A DNA stretch of 64,000 bases from Neobacillus sp. Marseille-Q6967 (GTDB lineage Bacteria > Bacillota > Bacilli > Bacillales > Cytobacillaceae), in the NCBI RefSeq assembly GCF_946151075.1, contig NZ_OX267715.1:1713881-1777880 (forward strand), given 5' to 3'. Made by a program: the position numbers and the translations under genes. Of the stretch, positions 42,980-51,709 are shown in pieces. Below the pieces are notes generated by a model. It was given only the letters and a program-made list of their open reading frames with translations, ran no database searches and was not told the origin of the DNA. Each line of letters opens with the position of its first letter. Positions within the stretch are counted from its first letter, which is position 1.

Positions 42980-43900
42980 TTATATTTGATTTATTATTTT
43001 CGTAGGAATGGAACACGTCCAGCGATAGCCTTGCCCTCTTTTAGATGTAATGATTTCCTTATTTTCTACAGGTAAACACTTTCTTAGCTTTCTTCTTATC
43101 TTTGAAATATAGGTCTTGATGGTATCAGGTTCTGGGGTTTCTCCTTCTTCCCATACATTTAATAGCTCTTCCTTACTAACAAATTTATAATCCCTATCAA
43201 TTAAGTAACTAAGGATTTCTGCTTCTTTTCTTTCTAGCCTAACTGAATCTTTAGGGCCAATAAATGATGGGTGAAAACGACTTAAATCTAATAAGGCTTC
43301 TTTTTCCGATCCGGCATCCATCCACAACTTTTCTGCGTTCTCCGTTGAGATAGATTGCTTGAATCCATCTGGATACCGGACACTTCTTGTATAATGACCA
43401 TCTTGTGTAATTAAACTTTTCACTTCGTTAATTTCACTTGTGAAATTCTTTTCCTCATCCATCTCAATCGCTTTTTGCAAAAATTCCTTAGAATTTTCAT
43501 CATCACCCAGTTGGAAGTAAGCCTTTGAAATCGTCGTAAATGCCCGAAATAATCTTATACTAGAAAGAGGAAGTCTAACTGCTTTGGTAAAATAATCAAT
43601 ACAAGTTTCATAGTCACCGGTTTCATAACTGATATGCCCTAATCGGTACAATGCCTCTGCGTTATCAAGGAAAAGCTCTACTACCTCTTCAAATAACATT
43701 TTCGCATCCAACAAGTTAACATATTTCAATTTTTCATCTGTGCCGCTTCGGGTAAGAAGCTTTGCCAGATTTGCTTTATATTCGATATTACTAGGATTCT
43801 GGTAAAATAAGTCCCGATAGATTTTAATCCCTTCCTTCAGCCAAACGGATTCCTTTATCGAACCTTCACGTTTTTTCCATTTTCTAATATTGTCACTCAA
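42980..43900 (-). CDS. TPR protein with C-terminal OmpR-type winged helix
   Basis: TTG 43900 is preferred: GGGGTG lies 6 nt upstream and a TGGTATAAT promoter is 95 nt away. The frame is open to an ATG at 43972, which has no ribosome site. Tetratricopeptide repeats fill the N-terminal half (ALYRLGHISYETGDYETCIDYF and neighbours). The last 95 residues are a Trans_reg_C winged helix (ERKEAEILSYLI, KTYISKIRRKLRK, KRGQGYRWT). With no receiver domain, regulation probably acts through the TPR part binding a peptide or protein. Target genes are unknown. Confidence 0.75.
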   Translation of the reverse strand: MSDNIRKWKKREGSIKESVWLKEGIKIYRDLFYQNPSNIEYKANLAKLLTRSGTDEKLKYVNLLDAKMLFEEVVELFLDNAEALYRLGHISYETGDYETCIDYFTKAVRLPLSSIRLFRAFTTISKAYFQLGDDENSKEFLQKAIEMDEEKNFTSEINEVKSLITQDGHYTRSVRYPDGFKQSISTENAEKLWMDAGSEKEALLDLSRFHPSFIGPKDSVRLERKEAEILSYLIDRDYKFVSKEELLNVWEEGETPEPDTIKTYISKIRRKLRKCLPVENKEIITSKRGQGYRWTCSIPTKIINQI

Positions 43901-43993
43901 TGAAAACACCCCATTTGCCAAGATCAGGTAATAAATGATTGTCACTGAAACACTACCACTTCTACTATTCATAATGCATTAAGCCATTTATTA

Positions 43994-44021
43994 ATTATAC
44001 CAACTCATTAACTTGACTTAA
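43994..44021 (-). promoter_or_regulatory. Extended -10 promoter for the TPR regulator
   Basis: Minus strand TGGTATAAT (43994-44002), an extended -10, with TTAAGT 16 nt upstream as a weak -35. Confidence 0.55.
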
Positions 44022-44040
44022 GAACTCCCCAGCCTTTCCT

Positions 44041-44085
44041 CTAATCACTTGTCACTTTTTCAAAACCTTGATCCTCCGTATACAT
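44041..44085 (-). CDS. Possible 14-codon peptide upstream of the TPR regulator
   Basis: AAGAAGGTGATGAA then ATG, 14 codons reading MYTEDQGFEKVTSD, TAG. The ribosome site is excellent for so short a frame. It could be a leader or signalling peptide for the TPR regulator, or chance. Nothing else is recognised in the 290-nt gap. Confidence 0.3.
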   Translation of the reverse strand: MYTEDQGFEKVTSD

Positions 44086-44190
44086 TTCATCACCTTCTTA
44101 AATAATATTAGCGAATTGTTTTATCCCCGAATAGTTATTACTACTTATTCAATTTTTCCCAGTAAAATCCTTTCCTTAATCGGAAAATAG

Positions 44191-44224
44191 AAAAAATCCA
44201 GCAGTCCATTGCTGCTGGATTTTA
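44191..44224. terminator. Terminator
   Basis: AAAAAATCCAGCAG-TCCATTG-CTGCTGGATTTTAT, bidirectional, 40 nt past the stop of the DUF2535-like gene. Confidence 0.8.
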
Positions 44225-44262
44225 TGTTTCGGAAACAGATTATGTAGCAGAATCTTTTAAAA

Positions 44263-44514
44263 TTATGCGTTACTTTTAAAGTCCTGAATACGATATAAAT
44301 CGATATAATCAGGCCAGCTTAGTTTTCGTTTTAAATATTCGCGAAAAGAATAGCATCTTTTTACTTGATGTTTTTGATATAAACATGAAATAAAGATTTG
44401 CAGGCGAAGCTGGACCATAAAATAATACCGGCTGTTCTTTTCTACTACAGGAATTTCAATTACTTTAATCTTCTGTCCGATCACATTTTTGAACTCTAAA
44501 CTCTTACATAACAA
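44263..44514 (-). CDS. DUF2535-like small protein (YpmT type)
   Basis: 83 residues: LEFKNVIGQKIKVIEIPV, then YYFMVQLRLQIFISCLYQ and YSFREYLKRKLSWPDY. This order is that of the DUF2535 family (Bacillus YpmT), small proteins with no assigned function. No membrane or signal segment is convincing. It is a single-gene unit between two terminators. Confidence 0.6.
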   Translation of the reverse strand: MLCKSLEFKNVIGQKIKVIEIPVVEKNSRYYFMVQLRLQIFISCLYQKHQVKRCYSFREYLKRKLSWPDYIDLYRIQDFKSNA

Positions 44515-44622
44515 TTTATCATCTTCTTTTTTCCAGTTTGTTCTTTCTATTATACCCTAAGATCTAGTCGAAAATTATCGAAATTTTGCGTGTTCAAAAA
44601 TAATTCGGACTTTTTTTATTCG

Positions 44623-44658
44623 AAAGAACCAGATTCCTATTTCAGAATCTGGTTCTTT
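44623..44658. terminator. Terminator of the carboxynorspermidine operon
   Basis: AAGAACCAGATTC / GAATCTGGTTCTT, perfect 13-bp stem, T-rich on both sides, 45 nt past the nspC stop. Confidence 0.85.
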
Positions 44659-44702
44659 TGCATCTCTAGGGACATGCTCCCGTTACAGCTCATATCAACT
44701 AA

Positions 44703-45830
44703 TTAAGCTAGTCTCATCTTAAAATCTTGATAGCCGAATTCACGAACGACCTTACAATCGCCATCTTTATCCTGTACAGCAATGGCTGGTAATGGCATCC
44801 CATTAAATGTGTTGGTTTTCACCATGGAGTAAATCGCCATATCACCAAACACTAATCTGTCGCCAATCTTTAATGGCTGATCAAAAGAATAATCCCCGAT
44901 CACATCGCCAGTCAGACAGGTTGGACCGCCAAGTCGATACGTAAATGGCTTCTCGCCTGCTTCCCCTGATCCAAAAAGAGGAGGACGATATGGCATTTCC
45001 AACACATCCGGCATATGACAAGTTGCTGAAGTGTCAACAATGGCAATCTCGATTCCGTTTTTATGGATATCCAATACGGATGTGACCATATAGCCTGCAT
45101 TGAGTGCAATCGCTTCACCCGGCTCAAGGTATACTTCTAATCCGTATTTCTCCTGCATTCTCTTAATACAAGCTTCTAGTCTCGGAATATCATAATCTTC
45201 TCTTGTAATATGGTGACCGCCGCCAAAATTGATCCATTCCATTTGCGGAAGCCATTGCCCGAATTTTTCTTCCACAGCATTTAGTGTCGTCTCCAAATCG
45301 TCAGAGTTTTGCTGGCAAAGGGTGTGAAAGTGCAGTCCTGAAACCCCGTCAAGCAAATCCGGACGAAAATCTTCCTGTTTTACACCGAATCGGGAACCTG
45401 GCGAACAAGGATCATAGATTTCATGACCCTCTTGTGTCGAACATTCAGGATTAATCCGCAAGCCTACTTTCCTGCCGCCTTGCAGCGCCTTCTCTTTATA
45501 CTTTTCTAACTGTGAAAAGGAATTAAAGATAATATGGTCGCAAATGTTTACAATTTCGTCGATTTCATCTTCACGGTAGGCAGGGGCGAAGACATGATTT
45601 TCTTTGCCCATTTCCTCGTAACCAAGACGTGCCTCAAACAGTCCGCTTGCCGTTGTACCATTTAAATATTTTCCGATAAGGGGATACATGGTTGTCATGG
45701 AAAATGCTTTTTGTGCCAGAATAATTTTTGCTCCTGTACGCTGCATGACACCGTTCAGGATTTTTAGATTTTTTTCGATGAGTGCTTCATCGACTACAAA
45801 GCACGGTGTTGGTAATTCTTCAAACCTCAT
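44703..45830 (-). CDS. nspC: Carboxynorspermidine decarboxylase
   Basis: 375 residues from ATG 45830, one base after the upstream stop (TAATATG), so coupled translation is likely. A longer frame reaching 45890 would overlap and has no ribosome site. It is a PLP-dependent alanine-racemase-fold decarboxylase: the PLP lysine lies in LAQKAF near residue 40, HFHTLCQQ and NFGGGHHIT follow, and PGEAIAL and CHMPDVLEMPYRP near the C-terminus. It decarboxylates carboxyspermidine or carboxynorspermidine to the triamine. With the dehydrogenase upstream this is a complete alternative spermidine route. Confidence 0.92.
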   Translation of the reverse strand: MRFEELPTPCFVVDEALIEKNLKILNGVMQRTGAKIILAQKAFSMTTMYPLIGKYLNGTTASGLFEARLGYEEMGKENHVFAPAYREDEIDEIVNICDHIIFNSFSQLEKYKEKALQGGRKVGLRINPECSTQEGHEIYDPCSPGSRFGVKQEDFRPDLLDGVSGLHFHTLCQQNSDDLETTLNAVEEKFGQWLPQMEWINFGGGHHITREDYDIPRLEACIKRMQEKYGLEVYLEPGEAIALNAGYMVTSVLDIHKNGIEIAIVDTSATCHMPDVLEMPYRPPLFGSGEAGEKPFTYRLGGPTCLTGDVIGDYSFDQPLKIGDRLVFGDMAIYSMVKTNTFNGMPLPAIAVQDKDGDCKVVREFGYQDFKMRLA

Positions 45831-45831
45831 A

Positions 45832-47082
45832 TTATCGAACGAGCTCCAATTCTTTTTCTTCAGCTGCTTCTTCTGGTAATGCATCGACAAGAACTGGATT
45901 AAAGTCTTCTACCCATGGAAGTCCCCATTTGTTTAACTCTTCCATGAATGGATCTGGATCAAATTCTTCTATATTATAAACGCCCGCTTTATTCCATTTG
46001 CCAGTTAAAATCATCGCTGCACCAATCATCGCAGGAACGCCAGTTGTATAAGAGATGGCTTGAGAGCCCACTTCCCGATAACATTCTTGGTGGTCACAAA
46101 TGTTGTAAACGTAATACGTTTTATCTTTGCCGTCCTTTTTCCCTTTGAAGATACAGCCGATATTTGTTTTTCCAACTGTACGTGGTCCAAGGGTTGCTGG
46201 ATCTGGTAAAACCGCCTTCAAGAATTGAAGTGGAATGATTTGCTTGCCTTCGAATTCGATTGGCTCGATAGAAGTCATTCCAACGTTTTCAAGGGCCTTC
46301 AGGTGAGTCAGGTAACTCTGGCCAAATGTCATGAAGAAACGGATGCGCTTAAGTCCTGGGATGTTTTGCGCAAGAGATTCAAGCTCCTCATGGTAAAGCA
46401 AATACATGTCCTTTTCGCCCACTTCAGCGAAGTTATACGTGCGTTTGATTTCCATTGGCTCGGTTTCGATCCACTCGCCATTTTCCCAATATCTTCCGTT
46501 AGCAGAAACTTCACGAATATTGATTTCAGGATTGAAGTTTGTAGCAAACGGATAGCCATGGTCGCCACCGTTGCAGTCTAGAATGTCGATATATTCAATT
46601 TCATCAAAATAATGCTTAAGTGCATATGCAGAGAATACGCCTGTTACACCCGGGTCAAAGCCGCTGCCTAAAAGAGCTGTAATGCCCGCTTCTTCAAAGC
46701 GCTCGCGGTATTCCCACTGCCAGCTGTATTCAAATTTTGCTGTATCTTCTGGCTCATAGTTTGCAGTGTCCATGTAGTGAGTTTTCGTAGCAAGACAAGC
46801 GTCCATGATTGTTAAATCTTGGTATGGTAACGCTAGGTTCATCACGATATCTGGTTTCACTTCGTTAATTAACGCAATTAGCTCGTCAACGTTGTCAGCA
46901 TCCACTTGTGCTGTTGTAATTTTTGTTTTGCTCATACTATCTAATTTTGCTTTTAGCTCATCACATTTTGATTTTGTACGGCTTGCGATACAAATTTCTT
47001 CAAATACCTCGCTGTTTTGAACACATTTATGAACGGCTACGGAGGCCACTCCGCCAGCACCGATAATAAGGGCTTTTCCCAT
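45832..47082 (-). CDS. Carboxynorspermidine/carboxyspermidine synthase (saccharopine-dehydrogenase family)
   Basis: 416 residues from ATG 47082, chosen for AGGAG at 7 nt; a TTG two codons earlier is too close to that site. NADPH-binding ALIIGAGGVASVAVHKC (4-20); FDPGVTGVFSAYALKHYF and the LGPRTVGKTNIGC region are typical of CANSDH. The enzyme condenses aspartate semialdehyde with putrescine or diaminopropane reductively. It is the first gene of a two-gene operon with nspC, behind a long structured leader and a terminator. Confidence 0.92.
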   Translation of the reverse strand: MGKALIIGAGGVASVAVHKCVQNSEVFEEICIASRTKSKCDELKAKLDSMSKTKITTAQVDADNVDELIALINEVKPDIVMNLALPYQDLTIMDACLATKTHYMDTANYEPEDTAKFEYSWQWEYRERFEEAGITALLGSGFDPGVTGVFSAYALKHYFDEIEYIDILDCNGGDHGYPFATNFNPEINIREVSANGRYWENGEWIETEPMEIKRTYNFAEVGEKDMYLLYHEELESLAQNIPGLKRIRFFMTFGQSYLTHLKALENVGMTSIEPIEFEGKQIIPLQFLKAVLPDPATLGPRTVGKTNIGCIFKGKKDGKDKTYYVYNICDHQECYREVGSQAISYTTGVPAMIGAAMILTGKWNKAGVYNIEEFDPDPFMEELNKWGLPWVEDFNPVLVDALPEEAAEEKELELVR

Positions 47083-47142
47083 TTCCAATCTCCTAACCTA
47101 TTAGATTTTTTCAACGTAAAACGGACCTTTTGTTCCAACAAA

Positions 47143-47186
47143 AAAAGCAAGTGTAAGACGCATTATTGCGCACCACACTTGCTTAG
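47143..47186 (-). terminator. Leader terminator ahead of the carboxynorspermidine operon
   Basis: Minus strand: AAGCAAGTGTG.TGCGCAATAATGCG pairs with CTTACACTTGCTT and runs into TTTTTTTGTTGG. It stands 60-105 nt upstream of the first start codon, in the correct orientation to abort the operon's transcript. A TTGTCA-17-TTATAT promoter lies immediately upstream of it. Confidence 0.8.
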
Positions 47187-47326
47187 ATATAATCAATATT
47201 ATGTACAAATGACAAAAAGGTCATATGTAACCCTCTATCAAAAGTCCTAGAGACTTATGCTAGAAAGCTCGTTAATATTCAGAATATATCATAATAGGGA
47301 TCAGAGTCTATATAGCAAATAATTAC

Positions 47327-47498
47327 TTTTACCACTCTTATTGACCGTTTCACAAGTTGATGTGCCTATGCACTGGTTGTAAAGTAACCAACTTATAAAA
47401 TTTGAGCTTTTAACTCAATCAATAAGGCAACTAAAGTTGCCAATCGGCATTTGACCCGGCACACCGTTGCCTTGACTCCCCTAAGGAAGTGGTCAAAA
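47327..47498 (-). promoter_or_regulatory. Structured leader RNA candidate (possible new riboswitch)
   Basis: The 172-nt segment folds on paper into a junction. P1 is ACCACT (minus: TTTTGACCACTT with AAGAGTGGTAAAA). Inside lie AAGGCAAC/GTTGCCTT (47424-47431 with 47466-47473), TTGAG/CTCAA (47402-47418) and AAGTTG/CAACTT (47354-47394) with two small hairpins. GTTGCC occurs twice (47436-47441, 47466-47471) against one GGCAAC, so two pairings are mutually exclusive. I tested by eye for lysine, SAM, TPP, cobalamin, glycine and T-box core motifs and found none. The strand is inferred from the terminator. Confidence 0.4.
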
Positions 47499-47772
47499 TT
47501 ATCTGCTTGGAAAGACTCGGATTTATTCGAATATTCGCTTTCCAAATCACACTTAATCATATTAACAATATATTAAAATAATAGCAATAAGAAAAACTAA
47601 AAGAATGGAAAATTTTTTTTCGTTTTACTAGAGATGTATTTCTTGTTTCTGTTTTTTATCCCCACTCTGCCATGACCTAATTATCTATCTTATTTTCAAA
47701 TGAAAAAATATGAGACAAAAGTGGGGAAATATTTTAAAATTAAGAAAAAACCAAATATAAAGGAGAATCCTT

Positions 47773-48315
47773 ATGGCAGTTATTAAAATCCGAAACACAA
47801 ACGAATTGATTGAAGGTCATGAGAATGTATTCAAATTCTTAGAAAAACAAGGTGTCCTGTATGAGCACTGGGATATTTTAAAATTGGATGAGAGTTTGAG
47901 AGAAAAGTTTATCCTTAATGATGAAGAAAAAGGACAGATTTTATCGACTTTTAAAGATGAAATTGAAGATTTAGCAGCAAGAAGAGGATATAAGACTTGG
48001 GATATTGTTGCGTTATCTGATGCTACACCTAACTTAGACGAATTACTCAAGAAGTTCGAACAGGTACATATTCATACTGAAGATGAAGTTCGAGCCATTA
48101 CTGCAGGGCATGGTATTTTTATTATCAAGGGCGATGAACAGACGGGTTATTTTGATGTGGAACTAGAAGCGGGCGATGTGATTTCCGTTCCAGAAGGAAA
48201 CCCGCATTTCTTCACATTAATGGATGACCGACAAGTGGTCGCCGTTCGTTTATTTATCGAAACAGAAGGCTGGGTTGCACACCCTTATCAAGAAACAGAG
48301 GAAGTAACAAAGTAA
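47773..48315 (+). CDS. mtnD: Acireductone dioxygenase
   Basis: 180 residues, cupin fold. The metal ligands of ARD are present: His99, His101 and Glu105 (HIHTEDE), and His145 (GNPHF). With Fe(II) the enzyme oxidises the acireductone of the methionine salvage pathway to 2-keto-4-methylthiobutyrate. The rest of the mtn genes are not in the window. The next gene cluster makes polyamines; spermidine-type routes release methylthioadenosine only in the SpeE branch, so the neighbourhood link is loose. AGGAGA precedes the ATG. Confidence 0.92.
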   Translation: MAVIKIRNTNELIEGHENVFKFLEKQGVLYEHWDILKLDESLREKFILNDEEKGQILSTFKDEIEDLAARRGYKTWDIVALSDATPNLDELLKKFEQVHIHTEDEVRAITAGHGIFIIKGDEQTGYFDVELEAGDVISVPEGNPHFFTLMDDRQVVAVRLFIETEGWVAHPYQETEEVTK

Positions 48316-48316
48316 A

Positions 48317-48354
48317 TAAAAAAGGCAGAAATTCTTTTGGATTTCTGCTTTTTT
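48317..48354. terminator. Bidirectional terminator between mtnD and the eut operon
   Basis: AAAAAAGGCAGAAAT / ATTTCTGCTTTTTT stem closing mtnD (+). It also lies beyond the convergent mdh stop, 55 nt away. Confidence 0.85.
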
Positions 48355-48408
48355 ATGACCATATTTATCTACCATCAACTGTCATTATCATATTTTAATT
48401 ATGTTTTT

Positions 48409-49359
48409 TTAGGCTTTTGCTGTTTCTAAAATTTCCATTACATTCTTAACGGAGTTTACTGATTGATCGAGTGCTCTTTTTTCTTCAGAGGTTAATGGAA
48501 TTTCGATGATGCTTTCAATTCCATTGCCACCTAGGATGGTCGGAACACCCAGGTAGATATCATGGTATCCATATTCACCTTCTAGATAGGCGATTGATGG
48601 GAGGATCCGTTTTTTATCTTTTAAAATCGCCTCTGCCATTTGAACCATGGAAGCTGCTGGAGCATAATAGGCGCTTCCTTGTCCGAGCAAATTAACGATT
48701 TCACCTCCGCCTTTTCGCGTTCTATCCACAATTGCTTCAATTCTTTCTGGCGGAAGGATTTTTTCAAGTGGAATTCCTCCCGCATAGGAATAACGTACCA
48801 ATGGCACCATATCATCTCCATGGCCGCCAAGGACAAAACCAGAAATATCTTCAACCGAAACATTCAATTCCTCTGCCACAAACGTATTAAAGCGTGCTGT
48901 ATCTAAAACACCTGATTGACCAATTATACGATTTTTAGGGAACCCCGTCGTTTTATAACAAACGTAGGTCATTGCATCGACTGGATTACTTAATACGATA
49001 ATATAGCTATTTGGTGCATATTTTTTTATATTCTCTGAAACATCTTTGATGATCTTTTCATTCGTTGTTACTAAATCATCACGGCTCATCCCTGGTTTTC
49101 TTGGAAGACCTGCCGTAATTAATACGAGATCAGCATCTTTAATAACTTCATAGTTGGAAGTTCCCGTTATTCTTGAATTAAAGCCTTGAACTGGACCTGC
49201 TTCAAGCATATCAAGGGCTTTTCCTTTTGTTGGATTGCTTTGTGAAGGGATGTCAACTAGTACAACATCACCCAATTCTTTTTGCGCCAGCATCAAAGCA
49301 GCGGTAGCACCTGTAAATCCTGCTCCGATTACCGCTATTTTTCTTCGAGTAAAAGCCAT
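48409..49359 (-). CDS. mdh: Malate dehydrogenase at the end of the eut operon
   Basis: 316 residues from ATG 49359 (GGGGGAG upstream). The NAD motif is [10 protein letters not shown] (11-20); the substrate loop MSRDDL with its Arg marks malate rather than lactate specificity; catalytic His lies in [11 protein letters not shown]. It is close to the B. subtilis citric-acid-cycle Mdh in every conserved block. It sits 48 nt after the last shell gene without a terminator, so it is probably read with eut. The housekeeping mdh normally follows icd, so this looks like a second copy. No encapsulation peptide is visible. It might recycle NADH, as no EutG is present. Confidence 0.88.
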   Translation of the reverse strand: MAFTRRKIAVIGAGFTGATAALMLAQKELGDVVLVDIPSQSNPTKGKALDMLEAGPVQGFNSRITGTSNYEVIKDADLVLITAGLPRKPGMSRDDLVTTNEKIIKDVSENIKKYAPNSYIIVLSNPVDAMTYVCYKTTGFPKNRIIGQSGVLDTARFNTFVAEELNVSVEDISGFVLGGHGDDMVPLVRYSYAGGIPLEKILPPERIEAIVDRTRKGGGEIVNLLGQGSAYYAPAASMVQMAEAILKDKKRILPSIAYLEGEYGYHDIYLGVPTILGGNGIESIIEIPLTSEEKRALDQSVNSVKNVMEILETAKA

Positions 49360-49407
49360 GGTTCTCCCCCGTTCCAAGATCAAGTCTATAAAAATGAAAT
49401 TTTGGGA

Positions 49408-49779
49408 TTAATTTTCTTCCTCTGATTTATTAACGGTTTTCTTCCTAGTTGAACTTTTTGTCTCAGAGGAATCTTCCTTTTTGATAGCAGGTTCATTTCC
49501 TTTTTGTTCTTTCTTTAATAACACCTCACGGATTGATTCATCCGGATGTGGAATCACATGCGCAGAAACGAGTTCTCCCACTCGGGCCGCTGCGGTTTTA
49601 CCTGCGTCAACTGCCGCTTGAACGGCACTGACATCCCCCTGAACCAACACCGTTACCAGTGCTGCGTCTATTTTCTCCTGCTTAACCAATGTCACATCAG
49701 CTGATTTTAACATCGCATCTGCTGCTTCAATCGAACCGATTAATCCTCTTGTTTCAATCATCCCTAATGCTCTTCCCAC
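49408..49779 (-). CDS. BMC-domain shell protein with C-terminal tail
   Basis: 123 residues, GTG start at 49779 behind GAGGTGA. Residues 1-88 are a PduA/EutM-type hexamer domain (ALGMIETRGLIGSIEAADAML, ARVGELVSAHVIPHP). About 35 extra residues, rich in Lys, Glu and Ser, form a flexible tail absent from the shorter EutM here. It would tile the microcompartment facet, the tail facing in or out. Positioned after eutN, before mdh. Confidence 0.92.
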   Translation of the reverse strand: MGRALGMIETRGLIGSIEAADAMLKSADVTLVKQEKIDAALVTVLVQGDVSAVQAAVDAGKTAAARVGELVSAHVIPHPDESIREVLLKKEQKGNEPAIKKEDSSETKSSTRKKTVNKSEEEN

Positions 49780-49781
49780 GA

Positions 49782-50063
49782 TTATTCACCTCGTTTCGTA
49801 TCGATATCGACGGAATCAATGATCCCTATAACCAGGGAATCAATCGGCAATTTCTTTTCGCCGGACATATTGGCTGCTGCACTTCCTCTTGTGACGATGA
49901 CTTGGTCACCAAAGCCCGCTCCAATTCGGTCTACCGCAATAAACGGTGCTCCAGCTGGAGTACGGTCAGGGTTTTCCGGCTGGATAAACAAAAATTTCAA
50001 TCCCTGCAAATCATCCTCTTTCCTGGTAGCCCATACGTTACCAATCACTGTCCCCTTTTGCAT
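49782..50063 (-). CDS. eutN: EutN/CcmL-type pentameric shell vertex protein
   Basis: 93 residues: VIGNVWATRKEDDLQGLKFLFIQP, AVDRIGAGFGDQVIVTRGSAA, DSLVIGIIDSVDI. This is the complete vertex-protein plan, beginning with the usual G-x-V-x-x-T. Its start overlaps the preceding stop (TAATG), showing translational coupling. It forms pentamers that cap the twelve vertices of the icosahedral compartment. Confidence 0.95.
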   Translation of the reverse strand: MQKGTVIGNVWATRKEDDLQGLKFLFIQPENPDRTPAGAPFIAVDRIGAGFGDQVIVTRGSAAANMSGEKKLPIDSLVIGIIDSVDIDTKRGE

Positions 50064-50716
50064 TAAGCTTTCGCTCCTTTTGATTCAATTACCTTAATGT
50101 TTTTTCCCATCGCACGTGCCGTATCCCGAGCTAATGGTGTAATAATCGTCGTTTTATCCACCACAATTTGGGCGTGTTTACTATCTTCCACATCTTTCTG
50201 TGTTAACAATTTTTTAGCAAACGGAGCGGAATCGGCAAGGGTGCCTGCTTTTACGTTGTTTACAAAACTCTCAAACGTTTCGAGTTTGACTCCAAATTTT
50301 TCTAACGAATCCTTATATCCAAGCAAGTGCTCTACATACGCCGCGTTCTTTGACTTTCCCTCCAATAGTTGTTCCTGTAAATAGGCAGTTGGAATGAGAG
50401 ATACGGGTATCGATTCCATCATACAACGGGATAGCCATTTACTCTCGTCTGTGTCAAATATACCAAGTGCTCCCTTTACAAGTAAATCTTGGGTAACATG
50501 GAGGAAAATCACTTGGTCTAGCTTATGTATGTCTTTCATGGAAAATGAATGCGTGTCTTGAACATTCCACTTTTCATGCATTTTCTCTAAAAGGTGTGGC
50601 TCAATATATAATGGCTCCCCGATAACGAGTAGTTTTGGTTTCTGTTTGTTTTCTGTGACGGTAAGCTGTTTGATCACTTCATTCACGATTTGCTCAATCA
50701 TTTGGCGATCAATCAT
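50063..50716 (-). CDS. Ethanolamine utilisation protein of unknown function, probable cargo
   Basis: 217 residues. The N-terminus MIDRQMIEQIVNEVIKQLTV is an amphipathic helix like encapsulation peptides of other cargo in this locus. A small Rossmann-like region (KPKLLVIGEPLYI, DQVIFLHVTQDLLVKGALGI) and a basic C-terminus (TIITPLARDTARAMGKNIKVIE) follow. The protein recurs in Firmicute eut operons between the PduL-type enzyme and EutN, and its role is not established. It overlaps its upstream neighbour by 4 nt. Confidence 0.75.
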   Translation of the reverse strand: MIDRQMIEQIVNEVIKQLTVTENKQKPKLLVIGEPLYIEPHLLEKMHEKWNVQDTHSFSMKDIHKLDQVIFLHVTQDLLVKGALGIFDTDESKWLSRCMMESIPVSLIPTAYLQEQLLEGKSKNAAYVEHLLGYKDSLEKFGVKLETFESFVNNVKAGTLADSAPFAKKLLTQKDVEDSKHAQIVVDKTTIITPLARDTARAMGKNIKVIESKGAKA

Positions 50717-51369
50717 GTCGCGTTTCCCTCACCTTTCATTAGTTTCCCCATCGTTTTTCCGGTAATAATACCGGCGTTGGCTTCATCTGTATCGACATGC
50801 ATTTCAAGTTTGTACCTGGGAGAGACACGGATTAAAACCTTGCCAAGTGTGACAGGACGGTCCCCGTTCACCTCAACTTTCACATATTCCCCATTTTCAA
50901 CGTTAAAGCGGTCTGCATCCTCCGGCGTCATATGTATATGAGCTTGGGCAATGATTAGACCTTCTTTTTTGTAGAGACTTCCCTTCGGTCCAACCAGAGT
51001 AATCGGAGCAGAATCTTTGATATCGCCAGATTCCCTTAACGGCGCCTTGACTCCTAATTTTATAGAGTCCGTTTGGCTGACTTCAACTTGGGTCATATTA
51101 CGCGCAGGACCAAGAATGCGCACTTTTTCAAGGCTCCCTCTTGGTCCCACAATCGTAATGGTTTCATTCGCAGCGAATTGACCAGGCTGCGACAAATCCG
51201 CTTTTTTTGTTAACTCATAGCCCTCTCCAAAAAGAGCTTCCAGGTCACTTTTACTTAAATGACAATGCCGGGCAGAAACAGCTATTGGGATCATGTGGGG
51301 ATTGACAGAGGCTCCTGTTAACCTTGAAACCACTTCTTTCACAATCGATTGAATGGCTTGTTGATCCAT
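50713..51369 (-). CDS. pduL: PduL-type phosphotransacylase (EutD role)
   Basis: 218 residues. N-terminal encapsulation-like helix QAIQSIVKEVVSRL (4-17); then duplicated PduL barrels with VSARHCHLSKSDLEALFG (zinc-binding His pair), GPRGSLEKVRILGP, and the second copy HIHMTPEDADRF. It converts acetyl-CoA and phosphate to acetyl phosphate inside the compartment, regenerating CoA. It is evolutionarily unrelated to Pta. The 4-nt overlap with the next gene indicates coupling. Confidence 0.95.
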   Translation of the reverse strand: MDQQAIQSIVKEVVSRLTGASVNPHMIPIAVSARHCHLSKSDLEALFGEGYELTKKADLSQPGQFAANETITIVGPRGSLEKVRILGPARNMTQVEVSQTDSIKLGVKAPLRESGDIKDSAPITLVGPKGSLYKKEGLIIAQAHIHMTPEDADRFNVENGEYVKVEVNGDRPVTLGKVLIRVSPRYKLEMHVDTDEANAGIITGKTMGKLMKGEGNAT

Positions 51370-51399
51370 GTTTCATGCTCCTAATCTAATAATCTTTTA

Positions 51400-51693
51400 T
51401 TATGCTTGAATGTCTAACTTTGGTAAAATGCTTTCTAATTCATTGTGTGGGCGTGGGATGACATGAACTGACATAAGCTCGCCAACACGTGTTGCTGCAG
51501 CTGCACCTGCTTCTGTTGCTGCTTTCACCGCACCCACATCACCGCGGACTAGAACCGTAACAATCCCGCCGCCGACATGAACTTTACCGACTAAATGAAC
51601 ATTTGCTGCCTTTACCATTGCGTCAGCTGCCTCAACTGATGCTACTAATCCTTTTGTTTCAATCATTCCTAATGCTGTTAATTCTCTACTCAT
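51400..51693 (-). CDS. eutM: EutM-type BMC shell protein
   Basis: 97 residues. The ATG at 51693 is chosen: AGGAGG is 8 nt away, whereas the earlier ATG at 51699 is only 2 nt from it. Single BMC domain: [55 protein letters not shown]. Likely the main hexameric facet protein. It is coded between eutE and pduL. Confidence 0.95.
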   Translation of the reverse strand: MSRELTALGMIETKGLVASVEAADAMVKAANVHLVGKVHVGGGIVTVLVRGDVGAVKAATEAGAAAATRVGELMSVHVIPRPHNELESILPKLDIQA

Positions 51694-51709
51694 TTTCATT
51701 TCCTCCTAA

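Noticed and set aside
47327..47498. Lysine, SAM, TPP, cobalamin or T-box leader
   Set aside because: None of their conserved core strings could be found on either strand; left as an unassigned structured region.
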